From contig RZYO01000011.1 of NCBI GenBank assembly GCA_009930325.1, positions 1-41,867 on the forward strand: a stretch of 41,867 nucleotides of DNA, given 5' to 3'. The notes under the pieces were generated by a model that had not been told where the DNA came from, ran no database searches, and saw only the letters and a list, made by a program, of their open reading frames with translations. The translations under genes and the position numbers were made by a program. Source of the stretch: Spirochaetia bacterium (GTDB taxonomy: Bacteria > Spirochaetota > Spirochaetia > Sphaerochaetales > Sphaerochaetaceae). Positions 6,826-15,652 of this stretch are shown piece by piece (the stretch's first letter is position 1; every line of letters starts with the position of its first letter).

Positions 6826-8590
6826 TATTTTCATCTCCTACAGTTTTGGGAATAGTCAAAATAAAAGTTGCTCCTTCATTTTCTTTGGATAAAATATCTA
6901 AGCCAAAATCATTACCATATTTTAATTTAATTCTTCTTGAAATATTTATTAGCGCAACTCTTTTTATATTACTATCTAAAGCAGATTCAGGGTTATTTAT
7001 TTTGTCTTTTAGTTGAAGCAATTTTTCTTTATTTATTCCAAGTCCATTGTCTTCTACATAAATTAATATTTTGTTCTCTTTTTCTTTAGAATAAATTTTT
7101 ATTAAGCATAAATCTTCTTTTCTAGAAAAACCATGAATTAAAGCATTTTCAATTATTGGTTGAATAGTTAATGCTGGAATTAAATAATTTAAATGCTTTT
7201 CTTCAATCGAAATATCATATTTTAAATTAGTATATCTAATGCATTGCATACTAAGGTAATTTTTACATATTAGAATTTCAGATCTAAGAGTTATTTGAGA
7301 ATCAGCATGAACAAGTGCATTTAAAAGAGATGCTAACTTTTCTATATAGTCAATTGATTCATCCACTCTATTTACTTTTATTAACAAGCTAATAGTGTTA
7401 AGACTGTTAAATAGAAAATGAGGTTTAATTTGGTTACACATAGCAACATATTGAGCTTCTTTTTCAAGATACTTTGCTTCATATACTTCTTTAGTAAGTT
7501 GAATATTCTTTTTCATTGTTACATCAATTCTTTCAGTCATCTCGTTAAAGGAAGAAGCGAGGTATGCAATTTCATCATCTCCATTTACATTTGCTTTCAC
7601 GCTATAATCTTCTTTTTGTACTTTTTTCATTAAGTCAGTAACATCATAAATAGGTTTTAATAGTCGCTTTACAAGCTGTGTTGATAATAAAATTCCAATT
7701 GTTGCACACAATAGTCCTAATAAAATTGATCTAAATTGGATTTGATTTATATTTTTAGTCATAACTTTTATGCTACTTATATCATATATAGTCCAGGAAG
7801 TTATTGGGATTTTAACATCTGTAATTAAGAATTCTTCACTATCAACACTAATAATATTATTTTTGAATTCTTTATTATTGATTTGATTATAAAGTTTTTT
7901 TATAAAGTCAAAAGAATATGATTTGCTTTTTGCATAAATTACTTGATTGTTCTCATTTGTTATAATTAATGCTTTATTTAATGCATCTATAACATTAGAG
8001 CAAACATTATCAAGTCCTTTTGAATTTGCATCTATTCTTAAAATACCAATTGATTTACTATTATCTTCTAAATCTAAGATATTGCTTAATACAATAAATT
8101 CAAAATCATCATTATTTGAGTAAATTATAATAGGTATTTTACTATTTTGGACTTTGTTTATCATTTCTTTACTTAGTCCTGAGCTAGATACATAATTATC
8201 ATCTCTGTTACTGGAGAATAATTCTTCATCAGTGTAAATATAAGCATCTTGAATATCATCATGGGGAAGTAGAATGTTCTTAGTTAAAAATGCTTCAATA
8301 ATTCTTTGTCTTTTTAAGATTTGAGATGGACTATCTGTTTTCATAGATAAAGCTTCAATTAAAGACGTATCATAATAAGGAATTATGCAAAGCTCTTGAA
8401 CCCCTTGTAAATATGTTTCAACATTATTTGCAAGTTGGGTAAGTGTTGTTTTTGTATCACTATAGGATAATTCAATCATATCTTTTTTATAATTTCTTGA
8501 AGAAATAATTGTAACAATCATTACTGATATAAATATTAATATACTTGTACTAATTAAAAGCTTTTTCTTAATTGTCCATTTTTTATTCAT
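6818..8590 (-). CDS. YesM-type sensor histidine kinase
   Basis: This 590-residue membrane sensor has TM1 at about residues 11-30, an extracellular ligand-binding region at about 31-285 (probably dCache-like), TM2 at about 287-307 and a HAMP domain at about 308-360. The His_kinase domain has phospho-acceptor H391 in QIKPHFLFNSLNT. The ATPase domain has its N-box at IQPIIENALIHGF (N482) and DNGLGI at 514-519. This architecture is that of LytS/YesM-family kinases, which pair with AraC-type regulators. It is the first gene of a two-gene minus-strand operon and sits divergent to a sugar-binding protein gene. It probably senses an extracellular oligosaccharide or the loaded binding protein (inference). 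Confidence 0.92.
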   Translation of the reverse strand: MNKKWTIKKKLLISTSILIFISVMIVTIISSRNYKKDMIELSYSDTKTTLTQLANNVETYLQGVQELCIIPYYDTSLIEALSMKTDSPSQILKRQRIIEAFLTKNILLPHDDIQDAYIYTDEELFSSNRDDNYVSSSGLSKEMINKVQNSKIPIIIYSNNDDFEFIVLSNILDLEDNSKSIGILRIDANSKGLDNVCSNVIDALNKALIITNENNQVIYAKSKSYSFDFIKKLYNQINNKEFKNNIISVDSEEFLITDVKIPITSWTIYDISSIKVMTKNINQIQFRSILLGLLCATIGILLSTQLVKRLLKPIYDVTDLMKKVQKEDYSVKANVNGDDEIAYLASSFNEMTERIDVTMKKNIQLTKEVYEAKYLEKEAQYVAMCNQIKPHFLFNSLNTISLLIKVNRVDESIDYIEKLASLLNALVHADSQITLRSEILICKNYLSMQCIRYTNLKYDISIEEKHLNYLIPALTIQPIIENALIHGFSRKEDLCLIKIYSKEKENKILIYVEDNGLGINKEKLLQLKDKINNPESALDSNIKRVALINISRRIKLKYGNDFGLDILSKENEGATFILTIPKTVGDENNV

Positions 8591-8609
8591 CTCATTACCT
8601 TTTTATCTT

Positions 8610-8638
8610 ATACTATATGGGTATTATATGGTGAGCAA
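8610..8638 (-). promoter_or_regulatory. Candidate promoter of the yesM/yesN operon
   Basis: On the minus strand, TTGCTC (8638-8633) and TAGTAT (8615-8610) are 17 bases apart, ending 20 bases before the kinase start codon. The match to consensus is moderate. Confidence 0.4.
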
Positions 8639-8722
8639 GAAAAAATAACTAATTATTATATAAATCAAAAAAAGTTGAACCTTAATTGAAAAAACTTGGT
8701 ATTTCGGATTTTGAATTAAGAG

Positions 8723-8741
8723 GTGATAATTTGATTATCAC
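8723..8741 (+). promoter_or_regulatory. Inverted repeat upstream of the first importer operon
   Basis: GTGATAAT and ATTATCAC flank a TTG spacer, 18 bases before the binding-protein start codon. It has no T-run. It could be an operator, or a 5' stem near the ribosome site AAAGGAG. AraC-type regulators usually bind direct repeats, so assigning it to the YesN-like protein would be a guess. Confidence 0.45.
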
Positions 8742-8759
8742 AAAGAAAGGAGTTAAGAA

Positions 8760-10007
8760 ATGAATAAAAAAGTTATATCAGTTATTACAATTATTTTATT
8801 AGTAACTACATCTCTATTTGCTAATGGTAATTCTGAAATTTCATTTTTCACAGGTAAGGTAGAAACTATTGATTTGATGAATAGTATTATTAATGATTTT
8901 AATGCTCAAGAGACAAATTTTTCTGTTTCTCAAGAGTATCAAAAAGATGCAAGCAATATTATAAAAGTTAAATTTGCTTCAGGGGAAGTACCTGATATTA
9001 TGACAACATATGAACAAGCTTATGTTGATCAAGGAAAATACTTAGATTTGAGTGATGAAGCTTGGTGGAATAGATTAGTCCCATCAATGAGAGATAACTG
9101 TACAGATATTAAAACTGGTAATCAATATAGAGTTTGTACAAATATGACAATGGCAGGTTTATTCTATAATAAAGATATCTTTGATGATCTAGGATTAAAA
9201 ACAGCCACTACTTGGGATGAATTTGTTGCTAATCTAGAAGTTATTAAAGCTAAAAGACCTGATGTAACACCACTATTTTTACCTGGTAAAGAAGCTTGGT
9301 CTTTAGGTCATTGGATTGAATTTGTACCACATGGTTATATTAAACAAACTTTAGGTCCAATAGATTCAAAACTTGCTATGTTGAATAATGAAAGCGATAA
9401 ATTAAATTTTGCAGATTCTTCTGGTCCAATGGTTCAATTTGCACAAAAACTTGTTGAACTCCAAGAAAAAGGTTTAATTAATAGTGATGTATTAACTGCA
9501 ACTGCAGATAATAGAACTGAAGCATTTGTAAGTGGAAAAGCTGCAATGTTTAGTGATGGAATGTGGGCATTAGGTGGAATCCTTGCTGCAAATCCTAATA
9601 TGAATATTGGATTCGCTCCTTATCCTGCATATATGCCTAATTCAAAGCCTGTTGTTTTATCAGCAGAAGATAGTGGTTATAGTATTTCAGCAACTTCAAC
9701 AAATATTGAAGGAGCAAAAAAATTCTTGAACTATTTATTCTCAAAAGAGAATATGAAAAAATATTCTGAAGCTTTAGGTTCTCCTAGTGCCTTTAAGGAT
9801 GTAGATGCTAATTGGGCTCCAGAAGGATTTAGAAAAGAAGTAACTAATACTTTAAATACTGCTGTTAATATCGGATTTACAAATGAAAAACCTGCCGGTT
9901 TCTCGGGTGATGATGCTGGAAGAATGGTTCAAGACTTATTAGCTGGAACATATACTCCTAGTGAGTTTGGAATAGCATATCAAAAAGCTTGGAACAACGG
10001 TTTCTAA
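8760..10007 (+). CDS. ABC sugar importer, extracellular substrate-binding protein
   Basis: This 415-residue family-1 solute-binding protein captures a sugar outside the membrane for the importer encoded by the next two genes. A signal peptide covers about residues 1-22 (MNKKVISVITIILLVTTSLF), with ANGNSE after it; there is no lipobox cysteine, in keeping with many spirochaetal homologues. The body shows the usual marks: SGEVPDIMTTYEQ, LFYNKDIFDDLGLKTATTWDEF and FVSGKAAMFSDGMWAL. It is the first gene of a five-gene operon that includes a GH66 and a GH125-like enzyme, so an alpha-1,6-linked glucan or manno-oligosaccharide is a reasonable ligand (inference). The ribosome site is AAAGGAG. A hairpin follows the gene. 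Confidence 0.92.
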   Translation: MNKKVISVITIILLVTTSLFANGNSEISFFTGKVETIDLMNSIINDFNAQETNFSVSQEYQKDASNIIKVKFASGEVPDIMTTYEQAYVDQGKYLDLSDEAWWNRLVPSMRDNCTDIKTGNQYRVCTNMTMAGLFYNKDIFDDLGLKTATTWDEFVANLEVIKAKRPDVTPLFLPGKEAWSLGHWIEFVPHGYIKQTLGPIDSKLAMLNNESDKLNFADSSGPMVQFAQKLVELQEKGLINSDVLTATADNRTEAFVSGKAAMFSDGMWALGGILAANPNMNIGFAPYPAYMPNSKPVVLSAEDSGYSISATSTNIEGAKKFLNYLFSKENMKKYSEALGSPSAFKDVDANWAPEGFRKEVTNTLNTAVNIGFTNEKPAGFSGDDAGRMVQDLLAGTYTPSEFGIAYQKAWNNGF

Positions 10008-10021
10008 TTCAAATAAAAATA

Positions 10022-10043
10022 TGGTAGGGAATTCTCCCTACCA
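10022..10043 (+). terminator. Intra-operon hairpin between binding protein and permease genes
   Basis: TGGTAGGGA and TCCCTACCA pair perfectly over an ATTC loop, 14 bases after the binding-protein stop. The T-tract is short (AATATTTT), so partial termination or 3'-end protection of the binding-protein message is likelier than full stop. The same layout occurs at 19883-19906 in the second importer operon. Confidence 0.75.
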
Positions 10044-10063
10044 AATATTTTAAGGTAAAAAAA

Positions 10064-10921
10064 ATGAAAAAAAGAATTGATGGAATTCAACTTATGAGTA
10101 TTCCTGCAGCCTTGTTGTATGGAATTTTTTTTATCTTTCCTCTTATCCAAGGAGTTCGTTTGAGCTTCACAGATTGGGATGGTATGGGAAAAGCACTCTT
10201 TGTTGGTTTTTCAAATTATAAAGAATTTTTTAATGATACAAGAGCCTTAGGTGATATAAAAACAACAGTTTTATTTGCAATAGGAAGTGCTTTGCTTTTA
10301 AATCTCGTAGGGTTAGCTTATGCACTAATTATGAAAAATAAATTTAAACTTCAAGGTTTTGTAAGGGTTGTTATATATTTACCAGCAATTATTAGTCCTT
10401 TAATTATGGGATATATTTGGTATTTCCTCTTACAACCAGGAAGAGGTTTTATATATAGAGTTGCACAGTATTTTGGAACAACATTAACTTGGAACTGGAT
10501 GGGCACTTATTCCTATACAATCATAGTTTTAATACTTGTAAATGTTTGGCAATATGCTGGAATGACGATGATTATTTATTTAGCAGGATTACAATCAATT
10601 TCAAAAGAACTTTATGAATCAGCAAAAATGGATGGTGCTTCTAAACTACAAATATTTAATAAAGTAACAATCCCACTATTAGTACCTTCAATTAGGATAA
10701 ATGTTGTAACAAATATAATAGGATCCTTGTCAGTTTTCGATATTATAATGTCTTTAACTGAAGGAGGTCCGGGATATTCAACAGAGAGTTTAAGTATTTA
10801 TATTATGAGAATGTGTTATGGCAATAAAACAGGATACTCTACAGCTGTAGCTATGATTCTATTTTTAATAATTCTAATACCTGTATTAGTTTCATTTAAA
10901 CTAACAAAATCTAGGAGTTAA
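10064..10921 (+). CDS. ABC sugar importer permease (MalF/UgpA-type)
   Basis: This 285-residue inner-membrane permease has six predicted transmembrane segments, the first at about residues 12-30. The EAA loop that docks with the ATPase reads ELYESAKMDGASKLQIF, followed by NKVTIPLL. SLTEGGPGYSTESLSIYI is typical of the MalF-like partner. It pairs with the next gene to form the channel. It lies between the binding protein (after a hairpin) and the MalG-type permease, which begins 7 bases after its stop. No ATPase gene follows. Confidence 0.93.
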   Translation: MKKRIDGIQLMSIPAALLYGIFFIFPLIQGVRLSFTDWDGMGKALFVGFSNYKEFFNDTRALGDIKTTVLFAIGSALLLNLVGLAYALIMKNKFKLQGFVRVVIYLPAIISPLIMGYIWYFLLQPGRGFIYRVAQYFGTTLTWNWMGTYSYTIIVLILVNVWQYAGMTMIIYLAGLQSISKELYESAKMDGASKLQIFNKVTIPLLVPSIRINVVTNIIGSLSVFDIIMSLTEGGPGYSTESLSIYIMRMCYGNKTGYSTAVAMILFLIILIPVLVSFKLTKSRS

Positions 10922-10928
10922 TTAAAAT

Positions 10929-11759
10929 ATGAAAAAAATTAGTATTAATAAATTATTAAAAATTCTAATTATTACATTAATATGTATTATATGTCTTTTG
11001 CCTTTTTATGTTTTAATAATCTTATCTTTAAATGATCCAAGTACATTATTTTATGAAGGGAATATGTTTGTTCCTGATTATTATTTTAGTAATTATATAG
11101 AAGCTTTTAGAAGATCTTCTATTATGAGAGCAATGTTTAATTCAGCAATCATTACAGGGGGTTCTTTATTATTATCTATTGGTGTTGGGGGAATGGCTGG
11201 CTATTCTATTGCAAGAAGAAAAAGTAAATTTAATTATTTTTTATTTTCTATTCTTATTGGATGCATGATGATTCCGGGAATTATTAATACTGTCCCTTTA
11301 TATACCTTAATGAGAAAAATTCATGGAGTAGATACACTTTGGGGTATGATTTTTGTAACTTCTACATTATCTCTTCCAACTTGTGTTTTTATATATACAA
11401 CCTTTATTAAGGAGTTGCCAAAAGAATTAAATGAAGCTGCTGAAATTGATGGTTGTACAGGCCTTAGTGCTTTTTGGAAAATAATCTTTCCTTTATTAAA
11501 ACCAGCTACAGCTTCTTTTGTTATTTTAAATGGCTTTGGAATTTGGAATAACTATGCACAAGCTGTCTTCTTTTTACAAAGCAATAAAAAACATAATGTA
11601 CCTCAAGCTTTATCTGTTTTTTTTCAACAATTTGCAGGAGCAAAATGGCATTTAGTATCAGCTACAGCAACAATAGCAATAATTCCTGTTATTGTGATTT
11701 TCTTAATTTTCCAAAAACAATTTATGCAAGGACTTTCTGATGGAGCAGTTAAAGGATGA
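10929..11759 (+). CDS. ABC sugar importer permease (MalG/UgpE-type)
   Basis: This 276-residue permease has six predicted transmembrane segments. The EAA loop is ELNEAAEIDGCTGLSAF, followed by WKIIFPLLKP, and the C-terminus ends FMQGLSDGAVKG, a common MalG-type ending. It forms the heterodimer with the preceding permease. Its TGA stop overlaps the ATG of the GH66 gene (ATGA at 11756-11759), so transporter and enzyme are translationally coupled. Confidence 0.93.
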   Translation: MKKISINKLLKILIITLICIICLLPFYVLIILSLNDPSTLFYEGNMFVPDYYFSNYIEAFRRSSIMRAMFNSAIITGGSLLLSIGVGGMAGYSIARRKSKFNYFLFSILIGCMMIPGIINTVPLYTLMRKIHGVDTLWGMIFVTSTLSLPTCVFIYTTFIKELPKELNEAAEIDGCTGLSAFWKIIFPLLKPATASFVILNGFGIWNNYAQAVFFLQSNKKHNVPQALSVFFQQFAGAKWHLVSATATIAIIPVIVIFLIFQKQFMQGLSDGAVKG

Positions 11760-13354
11760 TAGATAATATATATTTTGATAAAGTCTCATATGATGGATTC
11801 TCATCAGTATTTCTGATGATAGATTCAAATCGTGATGAAAAACAATGTAGTATAGAAATTTATAATTTAGATAAATTAATAAAAGAAATAAAATTCTCTA
11901 TATATATTGGTTTAAATAAAATAGATTTAGGTAATTATGATAATAAATTGGCGGGGTATATTACTCATTTAAAATTAGGTGAAGAATATTATAATCAAGC
12001 TTTTTCAATTGATCCTAATTTAGAGATAATAAGATATGGTTTTCTAAGTGATTTTAATAAATTTGATGAAAATGATGATATAAAATGGATGAGAGATAAT
12101 CATATTAATTATGTACAATTTTATGATTGGTCATATCATCATGATAAAATGGTCTCCCCAACAATAGAATATAAAGATTCTATGGGAAAAATTAATAATT
12201 TAGAAGTTATAAAAAATAAAGTAAAAACTTGTAATAAATATGGAATGAAGACTATGGCCTATGGTCCAGTTTATGCCGCAACAAAAGAATATTTTCTGTC
12301 CCATAAAGAGCAAGCTTATTATTCATATGAAGATAAACCATTAACATTTATCGATACTTTTTATTTTATGAATATAAATAAAAAATCAAATTGGGTTAAT
12401 CATATAATTTCTCAATATGAAGATAGTATTAAACAAGTTGGATTCTCCGGAATTCATTTAGATACTTATGGGTATCCAAAAAGAGCTTTGGATTATAATA
12501 ATGAAGTAAATGATTTGGAAAATGACTTACCTATCTTTTTAGATGAAGTCTCTACTAAATTAAGTGAGGCATCTTTAATATTTAATAATGTTGGGGCTTG
12601 GCCTTTAAATAAAATTCTAGATTGTAATCAAAGTGCCATATATATTGAAGTATGGCCTCCTTATGATAGTTATTATCATCTTAGAGAGTTAATTAATAAA
12701 TGCAAAAGCAGTGGGAAAGCCGTTATTTTGGCAGCTTATATTTCTAGTTTTCGCTTAGATAGAGAAAGAGCTTTTTATAATGCTCTATTAACAACTTTTT
12801 ATATTAATTCTTTAGGTGCAACACACTTATTTTTAGGTGAAGAAGGTTGTGTAATTACTCAAGGTTATTATTGCGATTATTCAAAATTAAGAGATTATGA
12901 AAAAGATACAATAAAACAATATCAAGACTTTTTTGTTGCCGTTCAAGAAATTATTTATGATAAGAGTTTAAAAGATGTGACAATGACTCATTGTGGTTGG
13001 GATAATGAAGAATATCAAATTGAAGGTAATTATTCTTTAACTGCTAATTCAAATAAAATATCTGTAGTAATAAAAAGTAATGGGAAAAAACATTTAATAA
13101 GTTTAATTAATTTAGAAAATAATGGTGATAAATGGAATCTAGGAAAGGATGAACCTAATTATACATCTCCTCTGTTTTTTAAAGTGGGAGTATTAGGTAG
13201 AGTAAAAAATGTTTATTTTGCAGATCCTGAAAATAAAACTATTTTAAAAACACTTGAATTTAATATGAGTAGAAGTTCTAGGAGTGCTATAATAGAATTT
13301 GAAGTTCCCTCTTTCAAGGTCGGTTCTTTAATTTGGTTCGAGGAGGATTATTAA
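11756..13354 (+). CDS. Cytoplasmic GH66 dextranase-like glycoside hydrolase
   Basis: This 532-residue protein is related to GH66 dextranases and cycloisomaltooligosaccharide glucanotransferases, which act on alpha-1,6-glucan. A beta-sandwich-like N-domain (about 1-88) precedes a TIM barrel (about 90-390) that starts IRYGFLSDF. VQFYDWSYHHDKM, MKTMAYGPVYAA and FYFMNIN are family hallmarks. The nucleophile is probably D236 (GIHLDTYGYPK) and the acid/base E298 (YIEVWPPYD), with spacing like that of known GH66 enzymes. The rest (about 390-532) is probably a C-terminal beta domain. There is no signal peptide, so unlike most studied members it should act inside the cell on imported oligosaccharides. 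The start overlaps the permease stop and the end overlaps the next enzyme by one base. Dextran specificity is inferred from the family. Confidence 0.85.
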   Translation: MIDNIYFDKVSYDGFSSVFLMIDSNRDEKQCSIEIYNLDKLIKEIKFSIYIGLNKIDLGNYDNKLAGYITHLKLGEEYYNQAFSIDPNLEIIRYGFLSDFNKFDENDDIKWMRDNHINYVQFYDWSYHHDKMVSPTIEYKDSMGKINNLEVIKNKVKTCNKYGMKTMAYGPVYAATKEYFLSHKEQAYYSYEDKPLTFIDTFYFMNINKKSNWVNHIISQYEDSIKQVGFSGIHLDTYGYPKRALDYNNEVNDLENDLPIFLDEVSTKLSEASLIFNNVGAWPLNKILDCNQSAIYIEVWPPYDSYYHLRELINKCKSSGKAVILAAYISSFRLDRERAFYNALLTTFYINSLGATHLFLGEEGCVITQGYYCDYSKLRDYEKDTIKQYQDFFVAVQEIIYDKSLKDVTMTHCGWDNEEYQIEGNYSLTANSNKISVVIKSNGKKHLISLINLENNGDKWNLGKDEPNYTSPLFFKVGVLGRVKNVYFADPENKTILKTLEFNMSRSSRSAIIEFEVPSFKVGSLIWFEEDY

Positions 13355-15054
13355 TGATTCAAGTAACCGGAAACGAATATATTTCATTACCTTTTATTAA
13401 TGAAAAAACGGGAAATATAAACTATTTAACACTATTGAATATGACAAATCGTGGAATGTTAGAGCTTAGAGGTAATCCTTTAATTATGTCTAATATTTAT
13501 ATTAATGATGAACTAATAGATGTTAGTGATAAATTAAGCTGGAATAGAATATCATATTGGATTCCTGTTTGTTTATATGAAGATGAAAGGCTAAAGATTG
13601 ATACAATATATTTAACACCACCAAACCAAAAAGCATTTGCTATTAGAGTTAAAGTTACTAATAAGAGTGATGAATCAATTACTTTGAATAATCGTTTTAT
13701 TTTGGATTGGAGTAAAACCTATCATGTAGTAAATGAAAGTTATGAAATAAAAACACAAATTATTAAAAAAGATAGTAATTGGAATCATGGAAGTATTTTA
13801 CAACAATTTAACGCAACTCCTTTGTTATCTGTTGCAACAATGGAAGAAGGAAAAACTAGTTGTGATTTACAAAAAGGGGAGACTAATGTTTATGACTTTT
13901 TTGTTGGCCTTGGATATGAAGAAGTTTCTGCAGCAACTGCTGCTAAACATCTAAAGAGAGTTGGTTTTAATAACTTATTTAATGAATTGAATAGCTTTCT
14001 TGAGGATAAAATAATAAAAGTTGAAGATTCTTATCTTTCAAAAATTCTTAATACTAATCTGTTTTTTTCATATTATTATTCATCTGGAAAAACCTTAGAT
14101 ACTGAAGAGTTAGTATTAGTAACTTCAAGATCTCCTCGATATTATGTATCAGCAGCATATTGGGATAGAGATTCGCTTCTTTGGAGTTTCCCTTCTTTCT
14201 TATTAATAGATTATAAATTCTCAAAAGAAGTATTAAAATATGTATTTACTAAGCAGATAAAGAATATAGGAGAGCATAGTCGATTTATTGATGGAACTTT
14301 GTTAGAGCCAGGTTTTGAACTAGATGAATTATGTGCACCTGTTTTAGCCTTAAATAATTATATTGATACAACAAAAGATTTTTCTTTCTTAAATAATGAT
14401 TATATAAAAGATGGATTATATATAATTTTAAATAAATTGAAATCAAAAAGGCATGAAAAAATTGCATTATATGAAACCTTTTTAATGCCAACCGATGATG
14501 TTGCCAAAGAAAAATACTTAACCTACGACAATGTACTAGTTTGGAAAGTCTTAAATATTTTATCAAAATATTTAAATGATGAAAGTTTATATACTGAAGC
14601 GGAACATGTAAAAAAGGCAATTTATGATTATTTTGTTGTTAATGAAATGTTTGTTTTTTCAAGTGATTTAAATAATAGTTATAGTATTTATGATGAACCA
14701 CCAGGAAGCTTATTGTTATTTGAACATTTAGGCTTTTGTAATAGTTCTTCTAAAATATGGAAAAATACAGTAAATCATATTAGATCAAAAGATTATAAAT
14801 TATCGTTTGCAAATAGTAATATTAGTGAAATTGGTTGTGATCATGCACCACATCCTTGGATTCTTTCTCTAGCAAATAGCTTATTATGTGGATATGGGGA
14901 TAGTGCAATTGAGAATTTAAAGAAGATGACAATGGATAATTATATAGCTTGTGAGAGTGTTGATGAAGAGACAGGACTTTGTGCAACAGGGGAGGCTTTT
15001 GCAACTTGTGCAGGCTTCTTAGCTTATAGTTTAAATCACTACTTAAATTATTAA
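13354..15054 (+). CDS. GH125-like six-hairpin glycosidase, divergent
   Basis: This 566-residue cytoplasmic protein has no signal peptide. The N-terminal third (about 1-200) looks like a beta-sandwich, followed by an (alpha/alpha)6-type catalytic region. YWDRDSLLWSFPSF, YDEPPGSLLLFEHLGFC, KNTVNHI and GCDHAPHPWILSLANSLL resemble conserved blocks of GH125 exo-alpha-1,6-mannosidases (RDS; D-x-x-x-PSLL-x-x-x-LG-x-C; IG-x-x-H-x-P-x-x-WI). The C-terminal end GLCATGEAFATCAGFLAYSL is less similar. GH125 assignment is by motif memory and needs profile confirmation; GH15 or another six-hairpin family remains possible. The ATG at 13354 is chosen over an upstream TTG because AGGAGG (13341-13346) lies seven bases before it. 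It overlaps the GH66 stop by one base, implying a shared substrate. Confidence 0.7.
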   Translation: MIQVTGNEYISLPFINEKTGNINYLTLLNMTNRGMLELRGNPLIMSNIYINDELIDVSDKLSWNRISYWIPVCLYEDERLKIDTIYLTPPNQKAFAIRVKVTNKSDESITLNNRFILDWSKTYHVVNESYEIKTQIIKKDSNWNHGSILQQFNATPLLSVATMEEGKTSCDLQKGETNVYDFFVGLGYEEVSAATAAKHLKRVGFNNLFNELNSFLEDKIIKVEDSYLSKILNTNLFFSYYYSSGKTLDTEELVLVTSRSPRYYVSAAYWDRDSLLWSFPSFLLIDYKFSKEVLKYVFTKQIKNIGEHSRFIDGTLLEPGFELDELCAPVLALNNYIDTTKDFSFLNNDYIKDGLYIILNKLKSKRHEKIALYETFLMPTDDVAKEKYLTYDNVLVWKVLNILSKYLNDESLYTEAEHVKKAIYDYFVVNEMFVFSSDLNNSYSIYDEPPGSLLLFEHLGFCNSSSKIWKNTVNHIRSKDYKLSFANSNISEIGCDHAPHPWILSLANSLLCGYGDSAIENLKKMTMDNYIACESVDEETGLCATGEAFATCAGFLAYSLNHYLNY

Positions 15055-15061
15055 AATAAAA

Positions 15062-15102
15062 AAATAAACATGAGATATAGTATTTTTATCTCATGTTTAT
15101 TT
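15062..15102. terminator. Strong bidirectional terminator between convergent operons
   Basis: AAATAAACATGAGATA (15062-15077) and TATCTCATGTTTATTT (15087-15102) form a perfect 16-base-pair stem with a 9-base loop. It separates the glycosidase operon (plus, stop at 15054) from the isomerase operon (minus, stop at 15109). Confidence 0.9.
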
Positions 15103-15108
15103 AATATA

Positions 15109-15639
15109 TTAGTCAATTTTTGGGATTCTATCTATGTTAGGATCACTAAATATATCAGTGTCATCATGGCTTGAAGTTGAGAATTCAGAAATTACTGCTC
15201 CTTGATTACCTGCTTGAAACCAATGAAGAGTATCCGGATAAATTGTATATTGTTCTCCTGGGTTTAATACTATTTGATGGAATACTGTATAGAATTCATT
15301 TGGTGCTACACATTCAATATTTTTACTTTTTTCTCCACTTACATAAAGATATACTTTACCATATCTACATCTAAAAGTTTCTTCCTTCCCTGCTACATTA
15401 TTAATTGTTGGATGTTTATGCTCAGGGCAAGTTTGATTAGGGAATAGAACCATTTCCTTAGAACAAACTCTTTCTGTATTAATATAGGTAACAATTTGTA
15501 ATCCAACCTTTTCTATGTTGTTTAAACCAAAATCTGCTACTTCAAGATTATTCGCCTCTTCTTCTGTTAAAATAATATTTGCTTTTTTAAAATAATCTAA
15601 AGTTTTTTTTCTTACATTTAGATACACATCTTTTTTCAT
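15109..15639 (-). CDS. D-lyxose/D-mannose-type cupin sugar isomerase
   Basis: This 176-residue cupin-fold protein resembles D-lyxose ketol-isomerases, which interconvert D-lyxose and D-xylulose and also D-mannose and D-fructose using a divalent metal. The metal ligands fit H74 and H76 (CPEHKHP), E87 (GKEETFR) and H139 (YPDTLHWFQAG). YTIYPDTLHWFQAGNQGAVI and EFSTSSHDDTDIFSDPNI are characteristic of the family. The length suits the shorter members. It is the last gene of a minus-strand operon with two DeoR regulators and an ADP-dependent kinase, starting 13 bases after the DeoR stop. The actual substrate in this pathway is unknown. Confidence 0.85.
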   Translation of the reverse strand: MKKDVYLNVRKKTLDYFKKANIILTEEEANNLEVADFGLNNIEKVGLQIVTYINTERVCSKEMVLFPNQTCPEHKHPTINNVAGKEETFRCRYGKVYLYVSGEKSKNIECVAPNEFYTVFHQIVLNPGEQYTIYPDTLHWFQAGNQGAVISEFSTSSHDDTDIFSDPNIDRIPKID

Positions 15640-15652
15640 TTTCAGTTTCCTT

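Noticed and set aside
14285-15004. Long minus-strand open frames inside the GH125-like gene
   Set aside because: They are shadows of the plus-strand gene: composition is His/Leu-rich without ribosome sites, and the plus frame is clearly the protein.
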